The notes beneath the pieces were generated by a model. That model was not told where the DNA came from. It did not search any database and saw only the letters and a program-made list of their open reading frames with translations. This document shows, piece by piece, positions 9,316 through 17,297 of a stretch of DNA of 64,000 nt; position 1 is the stretch's first letter; every line of letters starts with the position of its first letter. Position numbers and translations under genes: made by a program. This DNA is from Rhodococcus pyridinivorans (GTDB lineage: Bacteria; Actinomycetota; Actinomycetes; Mycobacteriales; Mycobacteriaceae), in NCBI RefSeq assembly GCF_900105195.1, contig NZ_FNRX01000002.1, positions 1,054,001-1,118,000 on the forward strand. Reading direction: 5' to 3'.

Positions 9316-10313
9316 ACAGGCCCCGTCGCCGGTTCGGGAAGGTTCTGTCTCTCGTCGACAACGACATTCGTATCGGGACCGTGGTCGCCGTGGTCGCCGT
9401 CCTCGCGCTCGTCGCGACCGCGGTCCTCTACACGAGACCGCCCGGCCGCACGACGGTGGCGTTCGAGACCACCGATGTCTCGGCGATCTCCACGGGTCAG
9501 GACGTACGCGTCGCCGGTGTCTCGGTCGGTAAGGTCTCGAAATTGGAACTCGGGGACACCTCCGTGAAGGTCTCCATGGAGATCGAGGACGACCTGATGG
9601 TCGGTACCGAGTCGCGGGTCGAGGTCAGGATGCTGACACCGGTCGGTGGTTACGCCGTGACCCTCTTCCCCGTAGGTCGAACTCCCCTGGGAGAGTCGGT
9701 CATTCCCACCGGCCAGGTGTCCGTTCCGTACTCGATCGGCGACGTGCTCCAAGCCGCACCGAATGTCACGGACAACGTCGACGGCACGGACATCGACGCC
9801 AACCTCATGCAGGTCGCAGATGCCTTGCAGAACAACCCGGGATCGATCGAGTCGATCGTCTCCGGCATGTCCGCCGTCGCTCGGGTCATGGACGAGCAGC
9901 GCCGGCAGGTCCACACGGTGGCAACGCTCGCCTCGGAGTACCTCACCACCTTCAATGCCAGCCGGGAGATGGTGTTCGACGTCCTTCGCGAGATCGACAT
10001 CGTCTTCGAGACCTACGAGAACACGCATGCCGGCTTCAACGAGGCCTACCGACTCCTCGGGTATGTCCTCATGACCGTCGCCCCCTATTCGGAGTACTAC
10101 CTCGACAATCGGGATGCACTGGAGAGCGGGATCACGCAGGTCCGCTCGATGATCGAGGAGTTCAACACGACCATGGGGCCGTCGATCGAGGCGCTGGCGG
10201 CCACCCGTGACGAGCTCGCCCAGTGGCTGACACCGGAAGGGATCGTCGCTGTCGGCGGGGGCACCCTCATGGCGTCCGACATCTGCATCCCGGTACCCGG
10301 ACGGCAGTGCTGA
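9300..10313 (+). CDS. mceC: Mce family protein, MceC position
   Basis: This protein of about 337 residues has an anchor at about residues 25-50 and an MCE domain containing TTVAFETTDVSAISTGQDVRVAGVSVGKV at about 54-82. I placed the start at ATG 9300, where GCGAGG lies eight bases upstream. An ATG at 9312 overlapping the mceB stop (ATGA) is an equally reasonable start and shortens the protein by four residues. The helical tail ends with DICIPVPGRQC. Confidence 0.88.
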   Translation: MQRGMNRPRRRFGKVLSLVDNDIRIGTVVAVVAVLALVATAVLYTRPPGRTTVAFETTDVSAISTGQDVRVAGVSVGKVSKLELGDTSVKVSMEIEDDLMVGTESRVEVRMLTPVGGYAVTLFPVGRTPLGESVIPTGQVSVPYSIGDVLQAAPNVTDNVDGTDIDANLMQVADALQNNPGSIESIVSGMSAVARVMDEQRRQVHTVATLASEYLTTFNASREMVFDVLREIDIVFETYENTHAGFNEAYRLLGYVLMTVAPYSEYYLDNRDALESGITQVRSMIEEFNTTMGPSIEALAATRDELAQWLTPEGIVAVGGGTLMASDICIPVPGRQC

Positions 10314-10316
10314 CCG

Positions 10317-11471
10317 ATGAATGGCGAATCGAGAACTTCGATGCTGACAAGATTGGCAGGGCCGACTGTGAAGAGAACGAAGACGCTGGCGACCGTCGCC
10401 GTGGCCGTCACCACGATCATGGGTACGTGCGGAGCGGGAGTCACGGCCGCACAGCCACTGAAACGCGGTACCGAACCGGCGACCTACTGTGTCGAGATGC
10501 CGGACTCGGTCGGATTGTACCCGGGAAACCCCGTCACACAGATGGGGTTTCCGGTCGGTAAGGTCGATTCTGTCGAGCAGAGGAGCACCCACGTCGAGGT
10601 GCGTTTCACCACCGACGGCGGACGTGTCTTCCCCGCGGATGTCCGGGCCGTGACCCGCTCCAAGTCGATCCTCGCGGACCGCAGCCTCGAACTGGTGGGC
10701 AATTACGAATCCGGACCGCAGCTCGCCCCCGAGCCCTGCGTCCCGCTCGCCAACAGCTATACCCCCAAGACGATCTCCGAGGTGGTCGGCTCGGCGGCCG
10801 ACTTCATCGAGGCGCTGTCACCGGAGGCCGGTGACGAGACCGTCGAAATGGCGATCACGGGGCTGAACGAGGCCTTGCGGGGCCAGGGTGAGAACGCCCG
10901 GCAGATGATGCTCCATGCAGCGAATGCAATGGAGAATCCCGACGGTTTCGTCGCCGACATCGGGTCGTCGATCTCGAACATGGCACCACTCACCGAGGAA
11001 GCACTCGTCCAGTGGGCGGCCGTCAAGAACATCGCCGACAACATGCCGAAGGTGGTATCCGACGCAATGGGCTTGTGGCCCGGCACGATCGACGTCTGTG
11101 TCGGCATCGGATGGCTCGTCGCGCTGCTCGACGACATACAGCGTAACTACGGCGACGACATTTGGCCGTTCGTACACGGGCAGGCCGTCGAAGCCGTCAA
11201 ACTGGCTGCGCAGCAGTCCGGTTCGCTCGGCGATCTCGTGTCCACGATCCCGTCGATGTCGACGGCGGTCTCCACGCAGACGCGCGACGCGGGTGCACTG
11301 TCTGTCGAGTTCACACCCCCGCAGATCGCGCTGAGCGACGACGAGGCCGCCCGGTTGTGCGAGGTCCTGGAAAGCCTGAGCCCGGGAAGCTGCAAGGGCG
11401 CCGGCACGGGCTCGCGCGTCACACCAGAGGGTCTGATGAACCTGCTGAATCCGATCGGAGCGACGCGATGA
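10317..11471 (+). CDS. mceD: Mce family protein, MceD position
   Basis: This 384-residue protein has a hydrophobic N-terminal segment (about residues 22-45). Its MCE domain is somewhat divergent: TYCVEMPDSVGLYPGNPVTQMGFPVGKVDSVEQ, with paired cysteines (C at about 60 and in EPCVPL) that may be bridged in the periplasm. It follows mceC by 3 bp and overlaps mceE by 4 bases, in the expected operon position. Confidence 0.88.
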   Translation: MNGESRTSMLTRLAGPTVKRTKTLATVAVAVTTIMGTCGAGVTAAQPLKRGTEPATYCVEMPDSVGLYPGNPVTQMGFPVGKVDSVEQRSTHVEVRFTTDGGRVFPADVRAVTRSKSILADRSLELVGNYESGPQLAPEPCVPLANSYTPKTISEVVGSAADFIEALSPEAGDETVEMAITGLNEALRGQGENARQMMLHAANAMENPDGFVADIGSSISNMAPLTEEALVQWAAVKNIADNMPKVVSDAMGLWPGTIDVCVGIGWLVALLDDIQRNYGDDIWPFVHGQAVEAVKLAAQQSGSLGDLVSTIPSMSTAVSTQTRDAGALSVEFTPPQIALSDDEAARLCEVLESLSPGSCKGAGTGSRVTPEGLMNLLNPIGATR

Positions 11472-12451
11472 TCACCCGACGTATCACTCGGGCGGTCGCC
11501 GCTCTGTCCCTGATCCTTGTCGTGTCGTCGTGTTCACTGCGGCCGGAGGATCTTCCCTCCGTGCGCGGAGGCATCGGGGACGGATACGAGATCTCGGTCG
11601 AGTTCGCCAGCGTCATGAACCTGCCCTCCGGAGCCGACGTCATCATGGACGGCGTCCGTGTCGGTGAGGTGCGCAACCTCGAAGTGCAGAACGACGGCGT
11701 AGCAGTACGCGTCGGAGTACGTTCCGACACCAAGGTTCCGTCCGACGTCCGGGCAATCGTCCGACAGAACACCCTGCTCGGTGACACCTATGTGGCACTG
11801 CTGCGGAGCCCCGACGGCAGGAGCGGCGAGTACCTGGGGGAGGGCGCTACGGTACCCGTCGAGCGTACGACCTCACCTCCGCAACTCGAGGACACCATGG
11901 CGGTGCTCGCGACCTTCGTCAACGGCGGCAGCATCCGTCGCATCGAACAGGTGATGGGGCGTGTCAACGCGGTCATGCCCGACGTCGCCGAGATCGAACG
12001 GCTCGCCGGGACCGTCGCCGTCGACCTGAACGACCTGGGACAACGAACCGTCGAGATCGACCGGATGCTCGACGGGATGAACTCCTCCGCGGCAGCGTTG
12101 AACGACAACAGCGAGTCGCTCGTGACAATCTTCGACGGGTCGTCGGTGCACTACTGGCGCCGGCTCGCGGTGGACGTCGTGTCGCACATCGGGCAGATCC
12201 TCCCGTCCGTCGGCAGCCTGTACGTCGGTGGCTACTGGCTGGTGCCGATGTTCGAATCGCTCGCCGACACCACCGATATCTCCCGTGGAGCGCCGTCGGC
12301 GACGGTGGAACTGTCGAACTTCCTGAGGACGACGCTGATCCCGTTCGCGCAGAATCCGTCCGTCGACATCGTGTCGGTCGAGTCGGCCGGTGGAGACCAG
12401 CTCGTATCCGATGCCGAGAACATCCTTCGAATGTTGGGAGCTGTGCAGTGA
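11468..12451 (+). CDS. mceE: Mce family lipoprotein, MceE position (LprK-like)
   Basis: This 327-residue protein has a short basic start and hydrophobic core ending in a lipobox-like LVVSSC at about residues 18-23. Lipidation is typical for the fifth Mce protein. The MCE domain follows (about 37-115: EISVEFASVMNLPSGADVIMDGVRVGEV), then the helical tail. The ATG overlaps the mceD stop as ATGA. Longer in-frame upstream extension lies inside mceD and is not used. Confidence 0.9.
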   Translation: MITRRITRAVAALSLILVVSSCSLRPEDLPSVRGGIGDGYEISVEFASVMNLPSGADVIMDGVRVGEVRNLEVQNDGVAVRVGVRSDTKVPSDVRAIVRQNTLLGDTYVALLRSPDGRSGEYLGEGATVPVERTTSPPQLEDTMAVLATFVNGGSIRRIEQVMGRVNAVMPDVAEIERLAGTVAVDLNDLGQRTVEIDRMLDGMNSSAAALNDNSESLVTIFDGSSVHYWRRLAVDVVSHIGQILPSVGSLYVGGYWLVPMFESLADTTDISRGAPSATVELSNFLRTTLIPFAQNPSVDIVSVESAGGDQLVSDAENILRMLGAVQ

Positions 12452-13407
12452 GCCGGCGAACAGTACTGTCCCTCGCGGGAATGGGGATCATCGCGGCGCT
12501 GTCCTTCGTGTACATGGGTCAGGCCGGGCTGCGGACCGGACTCGGCGAGGACGTGTACACCGCCGAGGTCGAGGTGCCCGATACCAACGGCCTGGTCGTC
12601 GGGTCCCGTGTGCTCATGCGAGGTATCGAGATCGGAGAGGTCACCGACATCACGGCCTCGGCCGACGCCGTCCACGTGGCCTGGAAATACGATCGCAATT
12701 CACCGATCCCGGTGGACAGCACGATCCGGCTCGACAACCTGTCGGCGCTGGGTGAGCCCTTCCTCGCCGTGTGGCCGCAATCCGCATCCGCGCAGTATCT
12801 CGAGGACGGCGCCGTGGTCGGTGACGACAGGGTGGTCGTACCCACCACATTCGAGGAACTCTCGGAGCGTCTGACGAACCTGCTCACGCAGGTCGAGCCG
12901 GAAGGTGTCCGCGAAATCTTCCGGACACTCGATATCGCCCTGCCCGAGGACCCGCGGGTTCACGGCAACCTCGCACGTTCGGGTGAGCTCATGGCCGCCA
13001 CGTTCACGCAGAACGCCGATACGTTCACCACGCTCCTGCGCACCGTGCAACCACTGCTCCTCGACAGCGGGAGCATCCCGAACGCGATGCGCGCCACCGA
13101 ACCGGGTGTCGCAGAGTTCGGAAGCGGTTTCACCGATCTGCTCGCCGGTATCCGCTTCGCGTCCGACCGGGGTCCGCTCAACGCCGGTATCGCCTACGGC
13201 GCCAGTCCGTTCATCGGCGAACTGCAGAAGTTCCTCGACGAGACCGCGGCCGATCTCGAGGTGATCGGTGTGAATCTGCTGCCTGCCGTCTCGGAAGCGG
13301 CGAACAGTATCAGGGCCATGGACATCGGCACGCTGATGAACAACGTGCTCACCTCCACCGAATCCGGCGACGCTCTCACGCTGAAGGTCGAGATACCCGG
13401 CCCCTGA
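12448..13407 (+). CDS. mceF: Mce family protein, MceF position
   Basis: This 319-residue protein has an N-terminal anchor at about residues 5-25 and an MCE domain with VYTAEVEVPDTNGLVVGSRVLMRGIEIGEV. A GTG start overlaps the mceE stop (GTGA). It completes the six-gene mceA-F set. The tail is shorter than in many MceF proteins and lacks the long proline-rich C-terminus seen in some. A small membrane-protein gene follows after 41 bp. Confidence 0.88.
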   Translation: MSRRTVLSLAGMGIIAALSFVYMGQAGLRTGLGEDVYTAEVEVPDTNGLVVGSRVLMRGIEIGEVTDITASADAVHVAWKYDRNSPIPVDSTIRLDNLSALGEPFLAVWPQSASAQYLEDGAVVGDDRVVVPTTFEELSERLTNLLTQVEPEGVREIFRTLDIALPEDPRVHGNLARSGELMAATFTQNADTFTTLLRTVQPLLLDSGSIPNAMRATEPGVAEFGSGFTDLLAGIRFASDRGPLNAGIAYGASPFIGELQKFLDETAADLEVIGVNLLPAVSEAANSIRAMDIGTLMNNVLTSTESGDALTLKVEIPGP

Positions 13408-13448
13408 CAAGCACCCATCCGCTACCAGCACACAACCGGAGGACGACG

Positions 13449-14042
13449 ATGAAGACAACTCTCGAGGACATCACCGACACGCACGACCACGAGCACGACA
13501 CGGTGCAGGATTCGACCCGCCGGCGTCTGCCGATGCAAGGCATCGTCGTCGCCGTCGGTGTACTGCTGGTCGCGGTGCTGGCAGTTGTCGGATGGCAGTG
13601 GAACGACGCACGGAACGAGCGGGACGCCCTCCTGTCGGACGCAGCGGCGCGGGCGGAGGCCGAACAGGTCGCCCTCGATTACGCACTCGGTGCCGCGGAG
13701 ATGGACTTCCGCGACCTCGGTGCATGGCGGTCGCGATTGACGTCGGGCACCATCCCGGAACTGACCGATCGTCTGGATAAGGCCGCAACGTCCATGGAAC
13801 AGATCATCGTTCCTTTGCAGTGGACGTCGATTGCCGAACCGATCACCGCCAAGGCCGTGAGTGGACCCGACGGAACGTTCACGGTGGACTGCTTCGTGAG
13901 TGTTCGCACCACGAACGCGCAGGCTCCCGAGGGTATCGTCTCGACTGCGACGTACCGGCTCGGTATGGACAACCGGGACGGCTGGACGATCACCGAGATC
14001 AGTGGCGTCGGTGCGGACGCCCTACCGGACGGTCCGCGGTAG
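13449..14042 (+). CDS. Mce-associated membrane protein
   Basis: This 197-residue protein has a charged, histidine- and aspartate-rich N-terminus (residues 1-30), one transmembrane helix (about 32-54: QGIVVAVGVLLVAVLAVVGW), and an extracytoplasmic domain typical of the Mce-associated (Mas) proteins encoded at the ends of actinobacterial mce operons. Mas proteins are thought to stabilise the transporter. RBS GGAGGAC precedes the ATG. Confidence 0.85.
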   Translation: MKTTLEDITDTHDHEHDTVQDSTRRRLPMQGIVVAVGVLLVAVLAVVGWQWNDARNERDALLSDAAARAEAEQVALDYALGAAEMDFRDLGAWRSRLTSGTIPELTDRLDKAATSMEQIIVPLQWTSIAEPITAKAVSGPDGTFTVDCFVSVRTTNAQAPEGIVSTATYRLGMDNRDGWTITEISGVGADALPDGPR

Positions 14043-14069
14043 AACCGCAGGTCACAGAGGTGGAGGGCA

Positions 14070-14126
14070 TCGATCCTCCTGGAACTGGCAGACTCGATCC
14101 CGAAGAACATCGAGGAGGGATCGAGT
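14070..14126 (+). promoter_or_regulatory. Leader with two mutually exclusive hairpins over the RBS and start codon of the alarmone synthetase
   Basis: ACTCGATCCC at 14092-14101 is perfectly complementary to GGGATCGAGT at 14117-14126 (loop 15 nt), covering the end of the Shine-Dalgarno and the first two bases of the GTG start. Independently, TCGATCCTCCT at 14070-14080 can pair with AGGAGGGATCGA at 14113-14124 with one bulge, covering the whole Shine-Dalgarno. Both use the same 3' strand, so only one can form. Seen directly in the sequence; a regulatory role is inference. Confidence 0.5.
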
Positions 14127-14817
14127 GAAGACGACGGTGGACGAACCCGAACCGGGGCTACCGGCACCGGACGACGTGCAGGCACCGCTGGTCGCAGTGG
14201 AACACCTCGCACAGGATCTCCGACGCGCACTCATGGTGTACAAGTTCGGCATCGACGAGATGATGACGAAGATCAACATCCTGCGCGAGGAGTTCACCTA
14301 CGCCCGCGAGTACAACCCGATCGAGCACGTGAAGTCGCGGCTGAAGAGCCCCGAGTCGATCCTCGCCAAGGCGGAACGGAAGGGTGCGCCCGCCTCGCTC
14401 GACGGCATCCGCGAGGCCGTCCGCGACATCGCCGGCATCCGCATCACGTGCAGCTTCACATCGGACGTCTACCGGATCATCGACATGATCACGAGCCAGC
14501 TCGACGTGACGGTCGTCGAGATCGAGGACTACATCGCGCGCCCGAAGCCCAACGGGTACAGCAGCGTGCACGTGATCGTCCAGATCCCGGTGTACATGTC
14601 CGACCGGGTCGAGCGCGTCTACGTCGAACTGCAGATCCGCACCGTCGCCATGGACTTCTGGGCGAGCCTGGAACACAAGATCTACTACAAGCACGACCGT
14701 GAGGTCCCGGACGAACTGCGCGAGGAACTCCGCCTCGCCGCGGAGACGGCGCGCGATCTGGACCTGCGGATGGAAGCACTGCACCGCCGCGTCCACGGCC
14801 CGAACAACGGGAACTGA
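14125..14817 (+). CDS. Small alarmone synthetase (RelA/SpoT-domain GTP pyrophosphokinase)
   Basis: This 230-residue protein consists of a single synthetase domain: DIAGIRITCSFTSDVY, KPNGYSSVHVIV and VELQIRTVAMDFWASLEHKI are the conserved nucleotide-binding and catalytic stretches of the YjbM/RelQ-like group. It lacks the HD hydrolase and the TGS/ACT regulatory domains of long Rel enzymes. The expected reaction is transfer of pyrophosphate from ATP to GTP or GDP to make (p)ppGpp. The GTG start is chosen for the strong GAGGAGGGA at 14112-14120; the upstream in-frame extension overlaps the preceding gene. The start region can be sequestered in RNA hairpins (see the leader). It is probably transcribed with or just after the mce operon. 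Confidence 0.9.
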   Translation: MKTTVDEPEPGLPAPDDVQAPLVAVEHLAQDLRRALMVYKFGIDEMMTKINILREEFTYAREYNPIEHVKSRLKSPESILAKAERKGAPASLDGIREAVRDIAGIRITCSFTSDVYRIIDMITSQLDVTVVEIEDYIARPKPNGYSSVHVIVQIPVYMSDRVERVYVELQIRTVAMDFWASLEHKIYYKHDREVPDELREELRLAAETARDLDLRMEALHRRVHGPNNGN

Positions 14818-14821
14818 CCGA

Positions 14822-14900
14822 GGTACGCAACGTGGGGTGAAGGCTCGCAACGTGGCCGGTCGCTGTCGGCGTTGCGGACCCACCACCGGTGTTGCGTACC
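14822..14900. repeat. 79-bp palindromic element, copy 1 (10-bp perfect terminal inverted repeats)
   Basis: The element begins GGTACGCAAC (14822-14831) and ends GTTGCGTACC (14891-14900), exact reverse complements. Inside are a second CGCAAC (14846-14851) and a second GTTGCG (14871-14876), giving nested arms. It aligns without gaps to 18709-18787 at about 59 of 79 positions, with conservation concentrated in the arms. It lies in the 85 bp between convergent genes. Confidence 0.8.
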
Positions 14901-14902
14901 CC

Positions 14903-15832
14903 TCACCATTCCCACTGTTGACGCGGAATCTTCCGCGCGATGCGTAAGCGTTCCCGAACCGGGAGAGGACGAAGGAGTTCAGGGGCCTCGAGTGTCGTGA
15001 TGAGTTGGCGATCTTCGGGACACCGATGGAGGCGGTCGATGAGCCCGAGCAGCGTGTTGGGTTCGCTCACGAGAACGTACGCCGGCACGGTGAACGAATC
15101 CGGCTTGTCGTGCGCCACGCGAGGCGGAGTCGGTTCGTAGCCGGGTACGTGGAGACGGATGAGTGGATTGTGCGTAGACGCCCCGCGGCCCGAGACGGTG
15201 TAGACATCGGCAGCCACTTCCTGGATCTCGTCCCATCGAATGAACACGTCCGAAACGCCATGCCGCACGAGCCATGTCGTGCGGCGGCGAATACCGTCGG
15301 CATGGAGACGGGTGGATCCCCGGGGGTGGATCAAGAAGGGTAGAGCGCACACCGCCACGGTTGCACATGTCGTCCATGCGATGAACGAGCCGGAGTAGGG
15401 GAGCTCGTGTCTCGCAAGAAGCATCGCTCCGTCCGGTCGGTTCGACGCACGAATCATGAAAGCGCCCAATATTGTGATGCAGGAGAACACGACGGACAGC
15501 TGAACGGGAAGTATCCTCACGTAAGGAATCTCGATGCCGGAGCCGTGAAGGTCGTCTCGGCACTGCCGGATCCTCGGATGCAAACCGAATCGGTGGAAGC
15601 CGGCTCGCTCGAATCCCCAGGCCGAACCTAACGCCGTCATCACAGCGAGACAGAACCCCAGGGCGATGGCTCCGAGGTCATCCGCTCGTCGAACATCCAC
15701 GGTCTTCTGCAGCACAAGGGTTCCGGCCCCGGCCAGGAACACGCCGAGGCAGAGCGATCCCGTACGGAACCTTTGCGGCCAAGCAGGTTCGGATCGTTCT
15801 CCGTAGGGGTACGTCTCGATGGAATCGCTCAC
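14903..15832 (-). CDS. Membrane protein of unknown function, last gene of the type VII cassette (paralogue of 16353-17297)
   Basis: This 309-residue protein has about four hydrophobic segments (roughly residues 27-45, 55-75, 108-128, 150-168) and a cytoplasmic-looking C-terminal half with a PH-like feel: RHGVSDVFIRWDEIQEV, then LVSEPNTLLGLIDRL and LRPLPVRERLRIARKI. The same landmarks recur in 16353-17297 (WPQR near the N-terminus, PRIR after the second helix, the final LRP-PVRER), so the two are ancient duplicates. A GTG start overlaps the upstream gene as GTGA. It is possibly an immunity or membrane partner for the cassette's WXG protein; that is inference. Confidence 0.75.
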   Translation of the reverse strand: MSDSIETYPYGERSEPAWPQRFRTGSLCLGVFLAGAGTLVLQKTVDVRRADDLGAIALGFCLAVMTALGSAWGFERAGFHRFGLHPRIRQCRDDLHGSGIEIPYVRILPVQLSVVFSCITILGAFMIRASNRPDGAMLLARHELPYSGSFIAWTTCATVAVCALPFLIHPRGSTRLHADGIRRRTTWLVRHGVSDVFIRWDEIQEVAADVYTVSGRGASTHNPLIRLHVPGYEPTPPRVAHDKPDSFTVPAYVLVSEPNTLLGLIDRLHRCPEDRQLITTLEAPELLRPLPVRERLRIARKIPRQQWEW

Positions 15833-16356
15833 CGGATTCTCAGTCCCTCATGGATTGCATGCAGATGAGCGATAAGAGACTCGGCGCTGTCGAAACGTGC
15901 GGTTGCCGTCAGTTGCGTGAGGTAGCGATCGTACTCGTGGTCGATCACGAGATACCGCGTCACGGCGGTGTACTCGACGTCGTCCACTCGATAGGAGCCT
16001 TGGATGATCACCGATCGGTGCCCGCGGAAATCGGATGTGTCGCGGAGCGTCTCCCTCCACGCGGGCAGTTCGCGAGCTTCACGCGCCGCGACCTCCAGCA
16101 GTTCGTCCGTCGGCCGCCATTTCGACAGTGCGCAGTGGAGGAGGACGGCGTTGGGCACCCAATCGTCCGCGACGTGCTCGGGAGCCACGAGAACCGTATG
16201 TGCATGCGGAAAGACATCGCGAGGGAGAACTATCCAACCCTCCGGCGCCTGGAGTTCCGGTTGCGGGTGCCGCGGATCGTCCGGGTCGCAGGGGCTCAGT
16301 CCGACTTCGTGTGTTGCGAGGTAGTCGGAGAGCGTCGCCTGAATCGGAGCGTTCAC
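15829..16356 (-). CDS. LpqN/LpqT-family protein lacking a signal peptide
   Basis: This 175-residue protein shows the LpqN/LpqT pattern: APEGWIVLPRDVFPHAHTVLVAPEH, WVPNAVLLHCALS, FRGHRSVIIQGSYRVDDVEYTAVTRYLVIDH and a terminal YLTQLTATARFD. Classical members are mycobacterial lipoproteins. Here the N-terminus (MNAPIQATLSDYLATHEVGL) has neither a hydrophobic core nor a lipobox, so the protein is probably cytoplasmic, as in LpqN-like proteins encoded beside type VII substrates. It overlaps both neighbours by 4 bases (GTGA), so the cassette is translationally coupled. Confidence 0.75.
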   Translation of the reverse strand: MNAPIQATLSDYLATHEVGLSPCDPDDPRHPQPELQAPEGWIVLPRDVFPHAHTVLVAPEHVADDWVPNAVLLHCALSKWRPTDELLEVAAREARELPAWRETLRDTSDFRGHRSVIIQGSYRVDDVEYTAVTRYLVIDHEYDRYLTQLTATARFDSAESLIAHLHAIHEGLRIR

Positions 16357-17297
16357 CGAGACGCTTCCTGGTGGCGTACCATCCGGAATCGTTCTCGCAA
16401 CGGCGGTGGTCTGAGAAGTTCGGCCGCGTCTTCCCGAGCGAGGAGCGTGCGGTCGTTCGGGCGTTCGCTCATCTGTCGGATCAGGGTCAAGAGGGCGTTG
16501 GGTTCGGCGATGAGCCAGGTGCAGACGATGGCGAGGGTGTGTTCTTCGTCGTGGGGGATGCGCGCTTCAGGGGGAAACCGCCCGGTCGTGTGGACGTGGA
16601 TCATCGGAGTCCGGACGTCGCCGTATCCGGAACGGGTCACGATATCCGTTCCGGCGATGCCCTCGATATCGTTCCAATGCACAAATTGCACGGTGGCATT
16701 GTTTCGTCTGAGATTGCGAGAGCGTACGACTCTTTCGATTCCTTGCGGGTACAACCCCACTGTTGTCGGGAGCCGGAACCATACGAACACTGCCGACGCG
16801 ATCAGGGCGACGACCCCACCCACGAGCATGAAGATTGCAGTGGCGTGAGGGTCGCGACCGTAAGGCAACTCGGATTTGTCGGTGATGTAGATGGTCAGCG
16901 CCGCTACGGCCAGGCATCCGAGGCCGACCACGACGAGCAGGACCATGAAAATGGTTAGAGGCGTAAGTCCTCCAGGAACAACGATGCCCGTGCCATATTC
17001 CGGATGCCTGTAACTTCTGATGCGTGGCGAATACAGGACATGTCGAATCCCGCCGAGTCTGACACACATCACGCCCATGAGCAGCATTGCTGCTCCGTAC
17101 AACAGCGAACCGATCGTGGATACCAACTCCTCGTGGAGGATATTCGCAGAACTGTCAACCAGACTCCACGTAGCGAAGACCAGAACACATACCCCCGTTA
17201 TGCACCATCCGATTCGAAGACGTTGCGGCCAACAGGGCGCGTCGGAGGAACTATCGGCGCGAACGTGATTCCGGTCTTCCGGCGTGCCTTCGGTCAT
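16353..17297 (-). CDS. Membrane protein of unknown function (paralogue of 14903-15832)
   Basis: This 314-residue protein has about four transmembrane segments (roughly residues 32-50, 58-82, 110-140, 156-178) followed by a soluble domain. It shares landmarks with the last cassette gene: PRIRSYR, FVHWNDIEGI, LIAEPNALLTLIRQM, LRPPPLRERF. I chose ATG 17297, which overlaps the previous stop (TAATG) and has AGGAG upstream; an upstream in-frame start at 17333 would overlap the preceding gene by 36 bp. It lies directly downstream of the WXG/glycine-zipper gene, the usual place for an immunity gene in toxin cassettes. No family name is recognised. Confidence 0.75.
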   Translation of the reverse strand: MTEGTPEDRNHVRADSSSDAPCWPQRLRIGWCITGVCVLVFATWSLVDSSANILHEELVSTIGSLLYGAAMLLMGVMCVRLGGIRHVLYSPRIRSYRHPEYGTGIVVPGGLTPLTIFMVLLVVVGLGCLAVAALTIYITDKSELPYGRDPHATAIFMLVGGVVALIASAVFVWFRLPTTVGLYPQGIERVVRSRNLRRNNATVQFVHWNDIEGIAGTDIVTRSGYGDVRTPMIHVHTTGRFPPEARIPHDEEHTLAIVCTWLIAEPNALLTLIRQMSERPNDRTLLAREDAAELLRPPPLRERFRMVRHQEASR

